In this document: positions 18,693 through 29,162 of the stretch, piece after piece | Position numbering within the stretch: position 1 is the stretch's first letter | Layout of the letters: each line of letters starts with the position of its first letter | NCBI GenBank assembly: GCA_024280235.1 | Contig: JAJRQN010000024.1 | Span: forward strand, 1-38,230 | Source: Bacteroidota bacterium | GTDB taxonomy: Bacteria; Bacteroidota; Bacteroidia; Bacteroidales; F082 | Direction: 5' to 3' | Length of the DNA: 38,230 nucleotides | Program-made: the position numbers and the translations under genes | Notes under the pieces: generated by a model | Databases searched by the model: none | The model's input: the letters and a program-made list of their open reading frames with translations, nothing else | What the model was told of the DNA's origin: nothing

Positions 18693-21281
18693 TCAGAGTT
18701 TCGCAGCCAAAACTGCGGTCTTTTTAAATTGCATGACCTTGCCTTTTTGGTCAAAAACTTTTATGTAAAGCACATAGATGCCAACGAGTGCTTTGGTTCC
18801 GTCATCTTTCAAACCATCCCATGAGACAACACCATTGGTGCCAACGTATTCATTGTTGACTAACCGGCGCACCAGCTGTCCCGAAGTATTGAAAATGTTA
18901 ATTGTCATAGTGTTACCCGATGTTGCAAACTTATATTTGATATTCAAAATATCCTGATAGCCATCATTGTCGGGAGAGAAAATGTCCGGGGATATGTCAA
19001 TTGTACCGTTAATGGAATCGGGATTTACACTTGCTGATTGTGAATTCCGGTAACCCGGCGTCCCGAAGCCAACATTTTCCGCCGCCGAGTGCCAGTTACT
19101 GGGGTCGTTCGTTTCTCCATCTGCACTCACCCGCTCCAGCGCCACGCCCTGTGTATAATTCAACAAGGGATATTGCATCTTTTCCGAATAATCAAAAGCA
19201 TCTATTTTATGCAATTGCCGGAACAACAAAACACTTCCTTCATCTTTGTGAAAGACAGGGAATGGTATAACTTTCAGGAAAGCATTTGGATTTTTGGAAA
19301 TATACTGTGCTTTCACCTTTTCAGGCGAGGAAGTCAGCAGAACATAATCGCCTGGCAGCAACAAAATCTGATCAAAAGAGAGGTCATAAAAGAGCGAATC
19401 CGGCGGATTGGGAGGCGATTTTCTCACTGTTCCGAGAATCAACGAAGACAAATCGATGGTTTTGTGTGAACGGTTATACAACTCCACATAATCCACGCCA
19501 CCCGCCAATGGATAGAAAAGCACTTCATTAATAACCACATCGTGATTTTCCGCACGTTGTGGAAGGCCAAACAGCACGGTTGTGTCCCCGGCCATGGTAT
19601 TGCCCATACAATTTTTGAGATTGCCGGAGACAGTCAACGAATAAATTGTGGCTGTGTCAAGAGTCTTTCCAAATGCCAGCTTTATACGCTTATGGTCATC
19701 TGAAACCTCTGTTTTTTCTATTTGACCCACATCGGGTGAAAAAGAATAAAAACTCTGATTTACAAGTGAGCTGCTGTCCATTCTTTGAGTAAACGCCAGC
19801 TCTGTCGTGTGATCATCGGGCACCTGCAGGGCACTTACTTCGGGCAAAATAATTTGTGTATCAAATACTGAATTCTGCTCTCCGGGTGTCCCTCCCACGC
19901 TGTTTTCAGCGGCTTTCCAGTTATCGCTTCCCGAGCAGATATTTTCAGGGTTTATCTGTTCCAGCGACCATCCGCCATTGGCTTTGGCATTATCGCCATA
20001 CCAGCTTTTAGCATACTGCACCGCCGAGATGAGTTGTCCTTTTGCATCAAAAAGTTTCAGGCTCTCCCCTCCATTTGTCAGGCTGAAACTACTAAACCCG
20101 TAAGTTTTCCCGTAAGGAGAAAAGGCATCCTTCGCAACTTCTTTACATAGAATAAGATAGCCTCCGGAAGTAATAATGACTTTCCCAAAAGTTTTTTTCG
20201 ACTTTCCAAGTTGTAGCTTCCAACCATTCAGCTCAATATCCACAGCAGAGCGGTTAAAGAGTTCGAGGAACTCAAATTCAGGAAGCCCCACTGCGGGTGT
20301 CGGGTCAGCCATAATTTCGTTGAAAACCAAATCGTTGGGATACGGTTTGACATAAACAAAGGAGATTGTTTGCCCGGTCATACGATTTCCGGCAAGGTCT
20401 GCTATTCCGGAAACGGTCAGCTCATAAGACTGATTTCTATCCAAATGTTTAGAAAAGGTCAGTATCACAGATTTTCTGTCAGCAGAAAGCGTTATGACTG
20501 AAAGATTTCCGGCAGCAGGCAAAAGCTGATAATTCGCAGGTTGCAGCGACGAAAGGCTGTCTATGATTTCGTTAAAAAAGAGCGTCAATGTACTATCAGA
20601 GTACACAAAAAGGCTGTCTATCTCCGGCGGCAACGTGTCCACCAACGGAGAACCCGCGTAAACATCATCAAAAAAAATCTTTTTCGCATTGCTTTGCGTA
20701 TATTGACAATAGAGACCAAAATAAGCCGAAATACCATAACGGTCATCTCTTCCTTCTGCTTCTTTCCGGAAGTTATCTCCGCCTGCAGGGTCGGCAAAAA
20801 GCTGCCAGTTTCCCAATGAATCACGAAGAACCTTTATCCTTACGGTGAAAGCCTTTGAGAGTAGTCCTTCGGTTCCGCGACAAACGGAAACTATGGTGTC
20901 ATCCGACTTTCGGAACAGCTCGATGGCATCGCTGCTGCCGGCCTCTCCGAGCTGCAGATAATAACCTTTTGAAACTTGTGTGATATCCGGGTTGTCAGCA
21001 GTGAGGAAAATGCGGATATAATTTTTTGAAGAAGGACTAAATGCCGCCTTGACCCAAATTTGCCATTCAGTTTGAGGAAGTATTTGAAAAGGCGTTGAAA
21101 GCCAGGCTTTGCCCGCCACGCTGTCATTTAGTTGCAACTGCTTTTCGGTATTTACAATAAATTTGTCCACGGTTCCCGACCACACAGGGTTTCGGGTAAA
21201 ATCCCCATCATCAAAATGTTCGTTAAGCTGGGAAAAAGCAACGAGTGGAAACAGAATGAGAAGAAGAAAAAAAGGTTTCAT
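18693..21281 (-). CDS. Secreted lamin-tail-domain protein with Ig-like repeats and FlgD-type C-terminal domain
   Basis: 862 aa; signal MKPFFLLLILFPLVAFSQ; LTD-like NEIMADPTPAVGLPEFEFLELFNRS and NEVLFYPLAGGVDYVELYNRS; C-terminal ISPDIFSPDNDGYQD...GIYVLYIKVFDQKGK. Confidence 0.85.
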   Translation of the reverse strand: MKPFFLLLILFPLVAFSQLNEHFDDGDFTRNPVWSGTVDKFIVNTEKQLQLNDSVAGKAWLSTPFQILPQTEWQIWVKAAFSPSSKNYIRIFLTADNPDITQVSKGYYLQLGEAGSSDAIELFRKSDDTIVSVCRGTEGLLSKAFTVRIKVLRDSLGNWQLFADPAGGDNFRKEAEGRDDRYGISAYFGLYCQYTQSNAKKIFFDDVYAGSPLVDTLPPEIDSLFVYSDSTLTLFFNEIIDSLSSLQPANYQLLPAAGNLSVITLSADRKSVILTFSKHLDRNQSYELTVSGIADLAGNRMTGQTISFVYVKPYPNDLVFNEIMADPTPAVGLPEFEFLELFNRSAVDIELNGWKLQLGKSKKTFGKVIITSGGYLILCKEVAKDAFSPYGKTYGFSSFSLTNGGESLKLFDAKGQLISAVQYAKSWYGDNAKANGGWSLEQINPENICSGSDNWKAAENSVGGTPGEQNSVFDTQIILPEVSALQVPDDHTTELAFTQRMDSSSLVNQSFYSFSPDVGQIEKTEVSDDHKRIKLAFGKTLDTATIYSLTVSGNLKNCMGNTMAGDTTVLFGLPQRAENHDVVINEVLFYPLAGGVDYVELYNRSHKTIDLSSLILGTVRKSPPNPPDSLFYDLSFDQILLLPGDYVLLTSSPEKVKAQYISKNPNAFLKVIPFPVFHKDEGSVLLFRQLHKIDAFDYSEKMQYPLLNYTQGVALERVSADGETNDPSNWHSAAENVGFGTPGYRNSQSASVNPDSINGTIDISPDIFSPDNDGYQDILNIKYKFATSGNTMTINIFNTSGQLVRRLVNNEYVGTNGVVSWDGLKDDGTKALVGIYVLYIKVFDQKGKVMQFKKTAVLAAKL

Positions 21282-21336
21282 TATTTTGGTAATTTTGCAG
21301 CGTTTTCAGTTGAGCACATAAAAGTACAATAAAATA

Positions 21337-22329
21337 ATGAAAGTTGCAATAATTGGTGCCACCGGAGTGGTGGGAAGAAAGATGATTAAGGTACTGGAAG
21401 AACATGATTTTCCGCTGACACGTATTTATGCTGTTGCTTCCGGTAAATCGGCCGGGGAAAAGATTCCTTTCAAACAGTCCGAGATTGAAGTTATTACATT
21501 TGAAAAAGCACTTCGTTCGAAATCGGATGTTGCTTTGTTTTCTGCTGGCGCAACTGTGTCTGAAATCTGGGCGCCAAAATTTGCCGAAGCAGGAACTACA
21601 GTCATCGACAACTCTCCTGCCTGGCGAATGAATCCGGAGATTCCTTTGGTTATTCCCGAAATTAACGGCAATATCCTGAAGGCTTCTCATAAAATCATTG
21701 CCAACCCCAACTGCTCAACTATCCAAATGCTCATGGCTATTGCTCCTTTGCACCGGAAATTTGGTATAAAGCGTATTGTAGTTTCCACTTATCAGTCGGT
21801 AAGTGGCAGCGGTAAAAAAGGCATTAAACAATTAATGGACGAACGGCAGCACATAGACGGAACAAAAATCTACCCATATCCCATTGACATGAACGTCATA
21901 CCTCATGCCGGCGAATTTACCGAAACAGGATACACTACCGAAGAAGAAAAACTTGTCAACGAAACACATAAAATACTTAGCGATAATACCATAGCTATCT
22001 CGGCAACCGCCGCACGTGTGCCGGTAACCGGAGGTCATTCCGAATCTGTTAATCTCGAGTTGAGAAAAACATGGTCAATGGATGAAGTTATTTTTTTGCT
22101 GAATGAGATGCCGGGCTTAGTAGTTCAGGACGATCCGCAAAACAATATCTATCCCATGCCTGTTTCGGCTCAGGAGAAAGATGAGGTATTCGTGGGACGT
22201 ATCCGGCGCGACAATTCAGTGAAAAACGGTTTGAATCTTTGGGTTGTAGCCGATAACCTGCGAAAAGGTGCTGCCACCAATGCGGTGCAAATTGCAGAAT
22301 ATTTGATAAAACAAAAATTGCTGGGCTAA
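21337..22329 (+). CDS. asd: Aspartate-semialdehyde dehydrogenase
   Basis: 330 aa; MKVAIIGATGVVGRKMIKVLEE, NPNCSTIQMLMAI, VSTYQSVSGSGKKG, RVPVTGGHSESVNLEL. Confidence 0.96.
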   Translation: MKVAIIGATGVVGRKMIKVLEEHDFPLTRIYAVASGKSAGEKIPFKQSEIEVITFEKALRSKSDVALFSAGATVSEIWAPKFAEAGTTVIDNSPAWRMNPEIPLVIPEINGNILKASHKIIANPNCSTIQMLMAIAPLHRKFGIKRIVVSTYQSVSGSGKKGIKQLMDERQHIDGTKIYPYPIDMNVIPHAGEFTETGYTTEEEKLVNETHKILSDNTIAISATAARVPVTGGHSESVNLELRKTWSMDEVIFLLNEMPGLVVQDDPQNNIYPMPVSAQEKDEVFVGRIRRDNSVKNGLNLWVVADNLRKGAATNAVQIAEYLIKQKLLG

Positions 22330-22340
22330 AAAACACAAAA

Positions 22341-23264
22341 TTGAAAATCTATCAATGTATAAAGGATTTTGAGGCGGTTCGTTATCCCGTCGTTACCATC
22401 GGAACTTTTGATGGTGTACATTTGGGACATCAGGCCATTTTCTCAAAGATGAAAGAAGAAGCCGCAAAACATAACGGTGAAACTATCGTAATTACTTTTT
22501 TCCCGCATCCACGGCTGGTTCTATATCAGGATAGTGTCAACCTGAAATTTATCAATACCCGTGAGAAAAAAATAGAACGATTGGAGAAAATTGGTATTGA
22601 TCATCTGATTATCATCCCATTTACCAAAGAATTTGCCAGAAATACATCGGAGCAGTTTATCACCGACTATGTGGTAAAATATGTTCATCCTGCAAAGGTC
22701 ATCATTGGCTATGACCACCATTTCGGCAGAAACCGGGAAGGAAGTTTCCGATTGCTGGAAAGTCTGAAACAAAAGTTTCGCTACGAAGTGGAAGAGGTTT
22801 CTCCTTTTTTTGTCGATGGCGCTCCGGTTAGCTCCACCCGTATTCGCAATTTGCTGCATGACGGCAATGTAAAAGAAGCCAATCGAATGCTGGGTTATGA
22901 ATATGCCATTACGGGAAAAGTTGTCCGTGGCCAGCGTATCGGGCATAAAATAGGCTATCCTACTGCCAATCTGGAAATCCCAAACGAATACAAGTTGATT
23001 ACCGCCAATGGTGTGTATGCCTGTCGTGTTTTGACAGGTAACAAAATTTATAAAGGCATGGGAAATATCGGCGTGCGTCCTACAATTGACCACGGGGACC
23101 TGACTATTGAAGTAAATATTTTTAATTTTGACGAAGATATCTATGACGAGAAGATCACCATCCAGTTTGTGGACAGGTTACGGGATGAAAAGAAATTTGA
23201 AAACCTCGATGCGCTGAAAGCACAACTCGCCAAAGACAAAGAGTTGTCAATTGTTCTATTATAA
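22341..23264 (+). CDS. ribF: Bifunctional riboflavin kinase/FAD synthetase
   Basis: 307 aa, TTG start; VTIGTFDGVHLGHQAIF, VIGYDHHFGRNREGS, VSSTRIRNLLHDG, GYPTANLEI. Confidence 0.95.
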   Translation: MKIYQCIKDFEAVRYPVVTIGTFDGVHLGHQAIFSKMKEEAAKHNGETIVITFFPHPRLVLYQDSVNLKFINTREKKIERLEKIGIDHLIIIPFTKEFARNTSEQFITDYVVKYVHPAKVIIGYDHHFGRNREGSFRLLESLKQKFRYEVEEVSPFFVDGAPVSSTRIRNLLHDGNVKEANRMLGYEYAITGKVVRGQRIGHKIGYPTANLEIPNEYKLITANGVYACRVLTGNKIYKGMGNIGVRPTIDHGDLTIEVNIFNFDEDIYDEKITIQFVDRLRDEKKFENLDALKAQLAKDKELSIVLL

Positions 23265-23272
23265 AATGTATT

Positions 23273-23932
23273 TTGACAAGAAGCGGATTTTTTATTTTAA
23301 TGTTTTATATTGCTTTTGCCGGACCATCTCCTGTAATTGCACAAAATTCGGTATGGAGATGTGTAAAACAAGCGGATAATATCCGGGTTTATTCGCGAAA
23401 AAGCGATAGTGCCAATTACCGAATTATTAAAGCAACAACACGGTTGAAAACCACCTTATCCTCATTAGTGATGTTGCTGATTGATTCACCCAACCATAAA
23501 AACTGGGTGTTTATGAATAGAAAAAGTGTAATCCTTGAGAAGAAAAGCCCCTATTCATGGATTCTTTACAACCAAACGAACGCTCTCTGGCCGGTATCCG
23601 ACAGAGATGTTATTTCCAGTGCATTTTTAATGCAGGATTCCGTAAGTAAAGTTGTTACTATCCGTGGAGAAGCCATGCCTAAATATCGTCCCACAGACCC
23701 GGACTATGTCCGGATTCCTTTTGCCCGCTCGCAATGGCGTTTTATTCCTTTACATGACGGCATGGTTGAAGTTGAGTTTACGCTCGAATTGGATGTAGGC
23801 GGGAAGATACCACAATGGCTGGCAAACCTGACAGCAACCAAAGGGCCTTATCAAACCATCCGCGGACTTCGTAAAGAAATTCTCCGAAAGAAATACAGAG
23901 ACGCCTGTCTTCCTTACATTAAAGAGCCTTAA
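23273..23932 (+). CDS. START/SRPBCC-like domain secreted protein
   Basis: 219 aa; signal peptide FYIAFAGPSPVIAQ; VWRCVKQADNIRVYSRKSDSANYRIIKA, ALWPVSDRDVISSA, QWRFIPLHDGMVEVEFTLELDVGGKIPQWLAN. Confidence 0.75.
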   Translation: MTRSGFFILMFYIAFAGPSPVIAQNSVWRCVKQADNIRVYSRKSDSANYRIIKATTRLKTTLSSLVMLLIDSPNHKNWVFMNRKSVILEKKSPYSWILYNQTNALWPVSDRDVISSAFLMQDSVSKVVTIRGEAMPKYRPTDPDYVRIPFARSQWRFIPLHDGMVEVEFTLELDVGGKIPQWLANLTATKGPYQTIRGLRKEILRKKYRDACLPYIKEP

Positions 23933-23969
23933 CCATTTCGTAAATCAACTTGTCTCAGAATTGACAAGA

Positions 23970-24956
23970 TTATCTTTCCCCTGAAAAATTGTGCAAAATA
24001 TCTTGCAGGATTTCTTTTACCGCTTCGGCAGATTGGGCTTCCATCAACCGGATACGAAAAGGTTTAAAGCCGGGAAAACCTTTGAAATAAGCTGACCAGT
24101 GTTTGCGGATTTCCATAATACCACGGCGCTCACCTTTCCATGCTACCGACCGCTCCAAATGCAGCATACAAATGCGCACACGTTCTTCAATTCCGGCAGC
24201 CGGTAACAACTCTCCGGTAGCAAAATAGTGTTTTATCTCTCTGAATATCCATGGATTACCATAAACAGCCCGACCAATCATCAGCCCATCTACGCCGTAA
24301 GTCTCTTTGAAATGTTTTGCTGAAACCGGATCATTCACATCGCCATTGCCAAAAATCGGGATGTGCATGCGCGGATTGTTTTTTACTTCGCCAATCAGCG
24401 ACCAGTCAGCCGGCGTAGAGTAGCGGGTAGTCCGAAGGCGGCCATGAATGGCAAGCGCTTGTATTCCCGTATCCTGCAGCCGCTCGGCAATATCCACAAT
24501 TTCCCTGTGTTCTTCATCGTAACCAAGACGTGTTTTGACCGTTACCGGAAGGCTGACCGCTTTCACCACAGCAGCCGTCATCTTCACCATTTTAGGAATA
24601 TCATTCAAAATACCGGAGCCGGCTCCTTTGGCCCCCACTTTTTTCACCGGACAGCCAAAATTAATGTCGATGAGGTCGGGATGGGCTTTTTCGGCATAAC
24701 GAGCGGCAGCGGTCATAGAACCGATGTCGTGACCGAAAATCTGGATGCCGATGGGGTGTTCGGCATCTTCAAAATCCAGTTTCTTCACACTTTTATCCGC
24801 ATCGCGAATCAACCCTTCCGAAGAGATAAACTCTGTGTACATCAGGTCGGCGCCAAACATTTTACACACATACCGAAAGGGCGGATCGGTAACATCCTCC
24901 ATGGGTGCGAGCAGCAACGGGAACTCTCCGAGATTGATATTTCCTATTTTAACCAC
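23970..24956 (-). CDS. dusB: tRNA-dihydrouridine synthase (DusB-like)
   Basis: 328 aa; LLLAPMEDVTDPPFRYVCK, DINFGCPVKKVGAKGAGSGIL, HGRLRTTRYSTPADW, GNGDV, GRAVYGNPWIF. Confidence 0.93.
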   Translation of the reverse strand: MVKIGNINLGEFPLLLAPMEDVTDPPFRYVCKMFGADLMYTEFISSEGLIRDADKSVKKLDFEDAEHPIGIQIFGHDIGSMTAAARYAEKAHPDLIDINFGCPVKKVGAKGAGSGILNDIPKMVKMTAAVVKAVSLPVTVKTRLGYDEEHREIVDIAERLQDTGIQALAIHGRLRTTRYSTPADWSLIGEVKNNPRMHIPIFGNGDVNDPVSAKHFKETYGVDGLMIGRAVYGNPWIFREIKHYFATGELLPAAGIEERVRICMLHLERSVAWKGERRGIMEIRKHWSAYFKGFPGFKPFRIRLMEAQSAEAVKEILQDILHNFSGER

Positions 24957-25046
24957 AGATTATTTTTTTGATACGAATTTGCTTTTTTGAGAGCATTAAC
25001 AAGGTGGGGCAAAAATATTAATTTTGTGCTTTCTAATTACTTGTTA

Positions 25047-25970
25047 ATGAAACGAAGGACTTTCTTTCCGGATACCAGGCCGGCCATCAAAATTTTCTGG
25101 TTAATTTTCATCATGGTTCTCTCGGCTTTGATCTTTTCCATCCTCGGACTTGTAGCCGGAAAACTACTTTTTCACCGCGACCTTACTTCTTTGCTGGGAA
25201 TGCTCTCACAACCCGAAAGCAAAACCGCCATATCGTTTCTCTATATCTTCCAGATAATAAATCAGTTGGGGATGTTTATCCTGCCACCGTTGTTGTTTGC
25301 GTACCTTTTCAGTGCTAACAGCGGCCACTATCTGCGAGCCGACCGGATGCCTTCGTTGATGATACTTTTCCTCGCGGGGTTGAGTATTTTTGCCGTCCTG
25401 CCTTTTATCAACTGGCTGACATAAATCAATGCACACATGACATTCCCTAATGCGCTGGCTGGTATCGGCGAGTGGATGAAAGCCAAAGAAGCCCAGGCCG
25501 ACAAGCTGACGGAGGTGTTTCTGCAAGTGAAAAGTCCGGCAGGATTAACGCTGAATCTGCTGGTGATTGCTCTGATTCCGGCGCTGGGTGAAGAGCTGCT
25601 TTTCAGAGGACTTCTACAACGATTGCTGGGCGAATGGACCAAAAACATTCATGTGGCTGTTATCCTGACAGCTGTCATCTTCAGCTCCTTACATTTGCAG
25701 TTTTTTGGCTTTCTCCCGCGGTTTTTACTGGGATTGATGCTGGGTTATATGCTGGAAATAACACAAAGCCTGTGGGTTCCGGTTTTTGCCCACTTTGTTA
25801 ATAATGCCACTCTGGTGATTCTTTTCTACCTGCATTACAACGGATTCATTGCTACGAAAATGGAGGATTTCGGCAGTTCACAAAACTATTTCGTCATCGT
25901 ACTCAGTCTGCTGCTGACAGTTGGATTGTTTTATGGAATGAATAGGAATTCTGTTGTGGACAGGCGATAA
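25047..25970 (+). pseudogene. CPBP (CAAX protease/bacteriocin-processing-type) intramembrane protease, interrupted by one in-frame TAA at 25422-25424
   Basis: ORFs ending 25424 and starting 25437 share one frame. Readthrough gives FINWLT*INAHMTFPNALAGIGEWMKAKE; catalytic motifs GEELLFRG, SSLH and HFVNN lie after the stop. Confidence 0.8.
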
Positions 25971-26328
25971 AGGCATAAGCAGATGATCACGTCAGATTTG
26001 AGTACTTTATATAATAATTATCCAAAAAAGATTTCCTACTGCCAACCTGCAATTTCTTTTTATCTCATTTTCCTGTCTTTTTGTCATAAATTCAGGAGGA
26101 GATAAATTTCTCACTTAAAAGCAACTGAATTACTATATAACAAATTAACAATAAGTATTTTACACGTTTTATGCATTAACTCTTATTACCGATAATGTCA
26201 GGGATAATTACCGGGAAACTTATTGTCGTAGATACTACCGGATTTTGGCATAATCATTGACTTCAATATGCCAACGGAAATTTTTGAAAAAAGACTCTTA
26301 TAAAATATTAATCATAAAGAAGAAGAAA

Positions 26329-28260
26329 ATGGGAAAAATAATTGGAATAGACCTGGGAACTACAAACTCTTGCGTTGCAGTAATGGAGGGCAACGAACCG
26401 GTGGTTATCCCGAACAGTGAAGGACACCGTACCACACCCTCAATTGTGGCATTTACGGACAATGGCGAACGCAAAGTTGGTGATCCGGCTAAACGTCAGG
26501 CCATTACAAATCCTAAAAAGACCGTAGCATCCATCAAACGTTTTATGGGGAATTCTTACGATGATGTTACTACCGAAATTAAACGGATGGCTTATGACGT
26601 GGCAAAAGGCGACAACAATACACCAAGAGTGAAAATTGACGACCGTCTATATACACCACAGGAAATATCGGCTATGGTACTTCAGAAAATGAAGAAAACA
26701 GCTGAAGATTATCTCGGACAAACGGTTACGGAAGCCGTGATTACCGTACCGGCATATTTTAACGATTCGCAACGTCAGGCTACAAAAGAAGCCGGAGAAA
26801 TTGCCGGACTAAAAGTACGGCGTATCATCAACGAACCTACTGCCGCTTCGCTGGCTTATGGTCTCGACAAGAAAAAACAAGACGAAACCATTGCTGTGTT
26901 TGACCTCGGTGGTGGTACTTTTGACATCTCCATTTTGGAACTCGGCGATGGCGTTTTCGAGGTGAAATCCACCAACGGAAACACACACCTTGGAGGAGAT
27001 GACTTTGACGGGAAGATTATCAACTGGCTGGCAGATGAATTCAAAAACGATGAAGGCATTGACTTGCGTAAAGACCCGATGGCATTGCAACGGCTGAAAG
27101 AAGCTTCCGAAAAGGCAAAAATTGAGCTTTCCAGTTCTGCGGAAACAGAAATCAACCTGCCTTACATTATGCCTGTAGATGGCGTCCCAAAACATCTGGT
27201 GCGCAAACTGACCCGTGCCAAATTTGAGCAACTAACAGACAGCCTTATCAAAGCTACTGTTGAACCTTGTAAATTGGCACTAAAAGATGCCGGCCTGACC
27301 ACTTCCGATATAGATGAAGTTATCCTCGTTGGCGGCTCGACACGTATTCCGGCCATTCAGAAAATTGTAAAAGATTTCTTTGGAAAAGAACCTTCAAAAG
27401 GTGTGAATCCGGATGAAGTAGTTGCTATTGGAGCTGCTATTCAGGGTGGCGTACTTACCGGCGAGGTAAAAGACGTGCTGCTGCTCGACGTAACACCCCT
27501 CTCGCTCGGTATTGAAACTCTTGGTGGCGTGATGACCAAGCTGATTGAAGCCAACACGACCATCCCAACCAAGAAATCGGAGACTTTTTCTACAGCTGCT
27601 GACAACCAGCCTTCGGTGGAAATTCATGTGTTGCAGGGCGAACGCCCCATGGCTAACCAAAACAAAAGTATCGGCAGGTTTCATCTCGACGGCATTCCGC
27701 CATCGCCCCGCGGTGTTCCGCAAATCGAAGTTACTTTCGACATTGACAGCAATGGCATCCTGAACGTTACAGCCAAGGATAAAGCTACCGGAAAGTCGCA
27801 GAATATCCGCATCGAAGCCTCTTCAGGATTGTCAGATGAGGAAATAAAAAAGATGAAAACCGAAGCAGAAGCCAATGCCGAAGAGGACAAAAAAGCCAAA
27901 GAACGTATTGACAAGCTGAACGGTGCCGATGCACTGATCTTCCAAACGGAAAAACAACTGAAAGAGTATGGCGATAAGTTACCGGCAGATAAAAAATCTG
28001 AAATTGAAAGTGGCCTGGAAGCATTACGTAATGCACACAAATCGCAGGATATTCCGGCTATCGATGCCGCCATGGAAAAGCTAAATGCTGTCTGGCAAAA
28101 AGCCAGCGAAGACATGTATAAAAACGCACAAGGCGCTACCCCCGGTGGCCAGACTCCTCCACCTAATGCAGGTGGTGATGCCGGCGCTCCCGGAAGCAAC
28201 ACCAACGGTGGCGATGATGAAGTTACTGATGTGGACTTTGAAGAGGTTGATGATAAGTAA
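26329..28260 (+). CDS. dnaK: Molecular chaperone DnaK (Hsp70)
   Basis: ATG at 26329: [33 protein letters not shown]-terminal [15 protein letters not shown]. Confidence 0.97.
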   Translation: MGKIIGIDLGTTNSCVAVMEGNEPVVIPNSEGHRTTPSIVAFTDNGERKVGDPAKRQAITNPKKTVASIKRFMGNSYDDVTTEIKRMAYDVAKGDNNTPRVKIDDRLYTPQEISAMVLQKMKKTAEDYLGQTVTEAVITVPAYFNDSQRQATKEAGEIAGLKVRRIINEPTAASLAYGLDKKKQDETIAVFDLGGGTFDISILELGDGVFEVKSTNGNTHLGGDDFDGKIINWLADEFKNDEGIDLRKDPMALQRLKEASEKAKIELSSSAETEINLPYIMPVDGVPKHLVRKLTRAKFEQLTDSLIKATVEPCKLALKDAGLTTSDIDEVILVGGSTRIPAIQKIVKDFFGKEPSKGVNPDEVVAIGAAIQGGVLTGEVKDVLLLDVTPLSLGIETLGGVMTKLIEANTTIPTKKSETFSTAADNQPSVEIHVLQGERPMANQNKSIGRFHLDGIPPSPRGVPQIEVTFDIDSNGILNVTAKDKATGKSQNIRIEASSGLSDEEIKKMKTEAEANAEEDKKAKERIDKLNGADALIFQTEKQLKEYGDKLPADKKSEIESGLEALRNAHKSQDIPAIDAAMEKLNAVWQKASEDMYKNAQGATPGGQTPPPNAGGDAGAPGSNTNGGDDEVTDVDFEEVDDK

Positions 28261-28284
28261 TACCTGCCGGAAAACGTCAATCTC

Positions 28285-28430
28285 TTTCTTGCCTGATGCG
28301 AGACAAGCTGTTGAGCCTATCCTCAAATCAGTCATCCCGATAATAATGTCGCGGACTCCTGATTTTCAGATTGCGCTCGCCTCGACCTTGACGACTTCTG
28401 ACAACCACCTACTAAAATAGGGAGTTTTTT
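28285..28430. repeat. Candidate dispersed intergenic element downstream of dnaK
   Basis: GC-rich intergenic stretch with palindrome CGATA-ataa-TGTCG and AGTC...GACT segments. Resembles repeats I recall from other Bacteroidetes intergenic DNA, but no second copy is in this window. Confidence 0.3.
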
Positions 28431-28457
28431 TGCTGAAGCTAATCAACATCAAAAGGA

Positions 28458-28496
28458 TAAAAAGGCTGTCTGCTAAAGCGGATGGCCTTTTTTATT
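28458..28496 (+). terminator. Rho-independent terminator downstream of dnaK
   Basis: AAAGGCTGTCTGC-taaa-GCGGATGGCCTTT followed by TTTATTT; all stem mismatches are G-U compatible. Confidence 0.75.
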
Positions 28497-28606
28497 TAAG
28501 AGCACCTATGACAACGCTGATGATAAGAAATAGTGTAAGGGATTGTAAAGATTAACTTTCCCAAACAGTTTTTGTGATTTTCTTGATTCGTACACATGTT
28601 TTGTCC

Positions 28607-28614
28607 TAACTTTG
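28607..28614 (+). promoter_or_regulatory. Candidate -7 box (TAACTTTG) of thioredoxin-like gene
   Basis: Matches Bacteroidetes TAnnTTTG, 26 bp upstream of the ATG at 28640. Confidence 0.45.
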
Positions 28615-28639
28615 CACTGAATTATTAATACAAAAAGTT

Positions 28640-29158
28640 ATGAAAAAGTTATTTATTGCCGGATTGATGTTGATTTTTGCCCTTCCGGGAGCTTTTGCTC
28701 AAAAATCAAACAAAGTGGTGATGGACCCCATACTGCATCGCGATGTAATGGTGGGAACCTGCACACGTAACGGCTTGGAAAACGGCATCTTCGGCCAATG
28801 GTTCAATGCAGAATACAAAAACTATCATCCGGATGCTACCTTAATTAAAACAATTGCAAAAACGATCAACAAAACCAATATTACCATTGTCTTCGGCAGC
28901 TGGTGTGGCGACAGTAAAATGCAGGTGGGCCGTTTTTTCAAAATACTGGACAAAGCCGGTTTTGACGAGAGCCATCTGAAAACCATCGCTGTTTTTCGCT
29001 CCCTGAAAGCCGGTGATACGGATATTTCCGGGTTACATATCCGGCGAATTCCGACTTTTATTGTCTATTATCAGGGTAAAGAAACAGGACGGATAGTGGA
29101 ATCTCCACGGGTAAGCCTTGAAGCAGATTTAGCTGCTATCCTCAAAAAGATAAAATAA
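28640..29158 (+). CDS. Secreted thioredoxin-like fold protein
   Basis: 172 aa; signal MKKLFIAGLMLIFALPGAFAQ; VFGSWCGDSKMQVGRFFKILDKAGF and RIPTFIVYYQGKETGRIVE. Confidence 0.8.
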   Translation: MKKLFIAGLMLIFALPGAFAQKSNKVVMDPILHRDVMVGTCTRNGLENGIFGQWFNAEYKNYHPDATLIKTIAKTINKTNITIVFGSWCGDSKMQVGRFFKILDKAGFDESHLKTIAVFRSLKAGDTDISGLHIRRIPTFIVYYQGKETGRIVESPRVSLEADLAAILKKIK

Positions 29159-29162
29159 ATCG

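Noticed and set aside
28085-28420. 111-aa + ORF overlapping the dnaK 3' end
   Set aside because: Mostly out-of-frame dnaK coding sequence continuing into an intergenic element.
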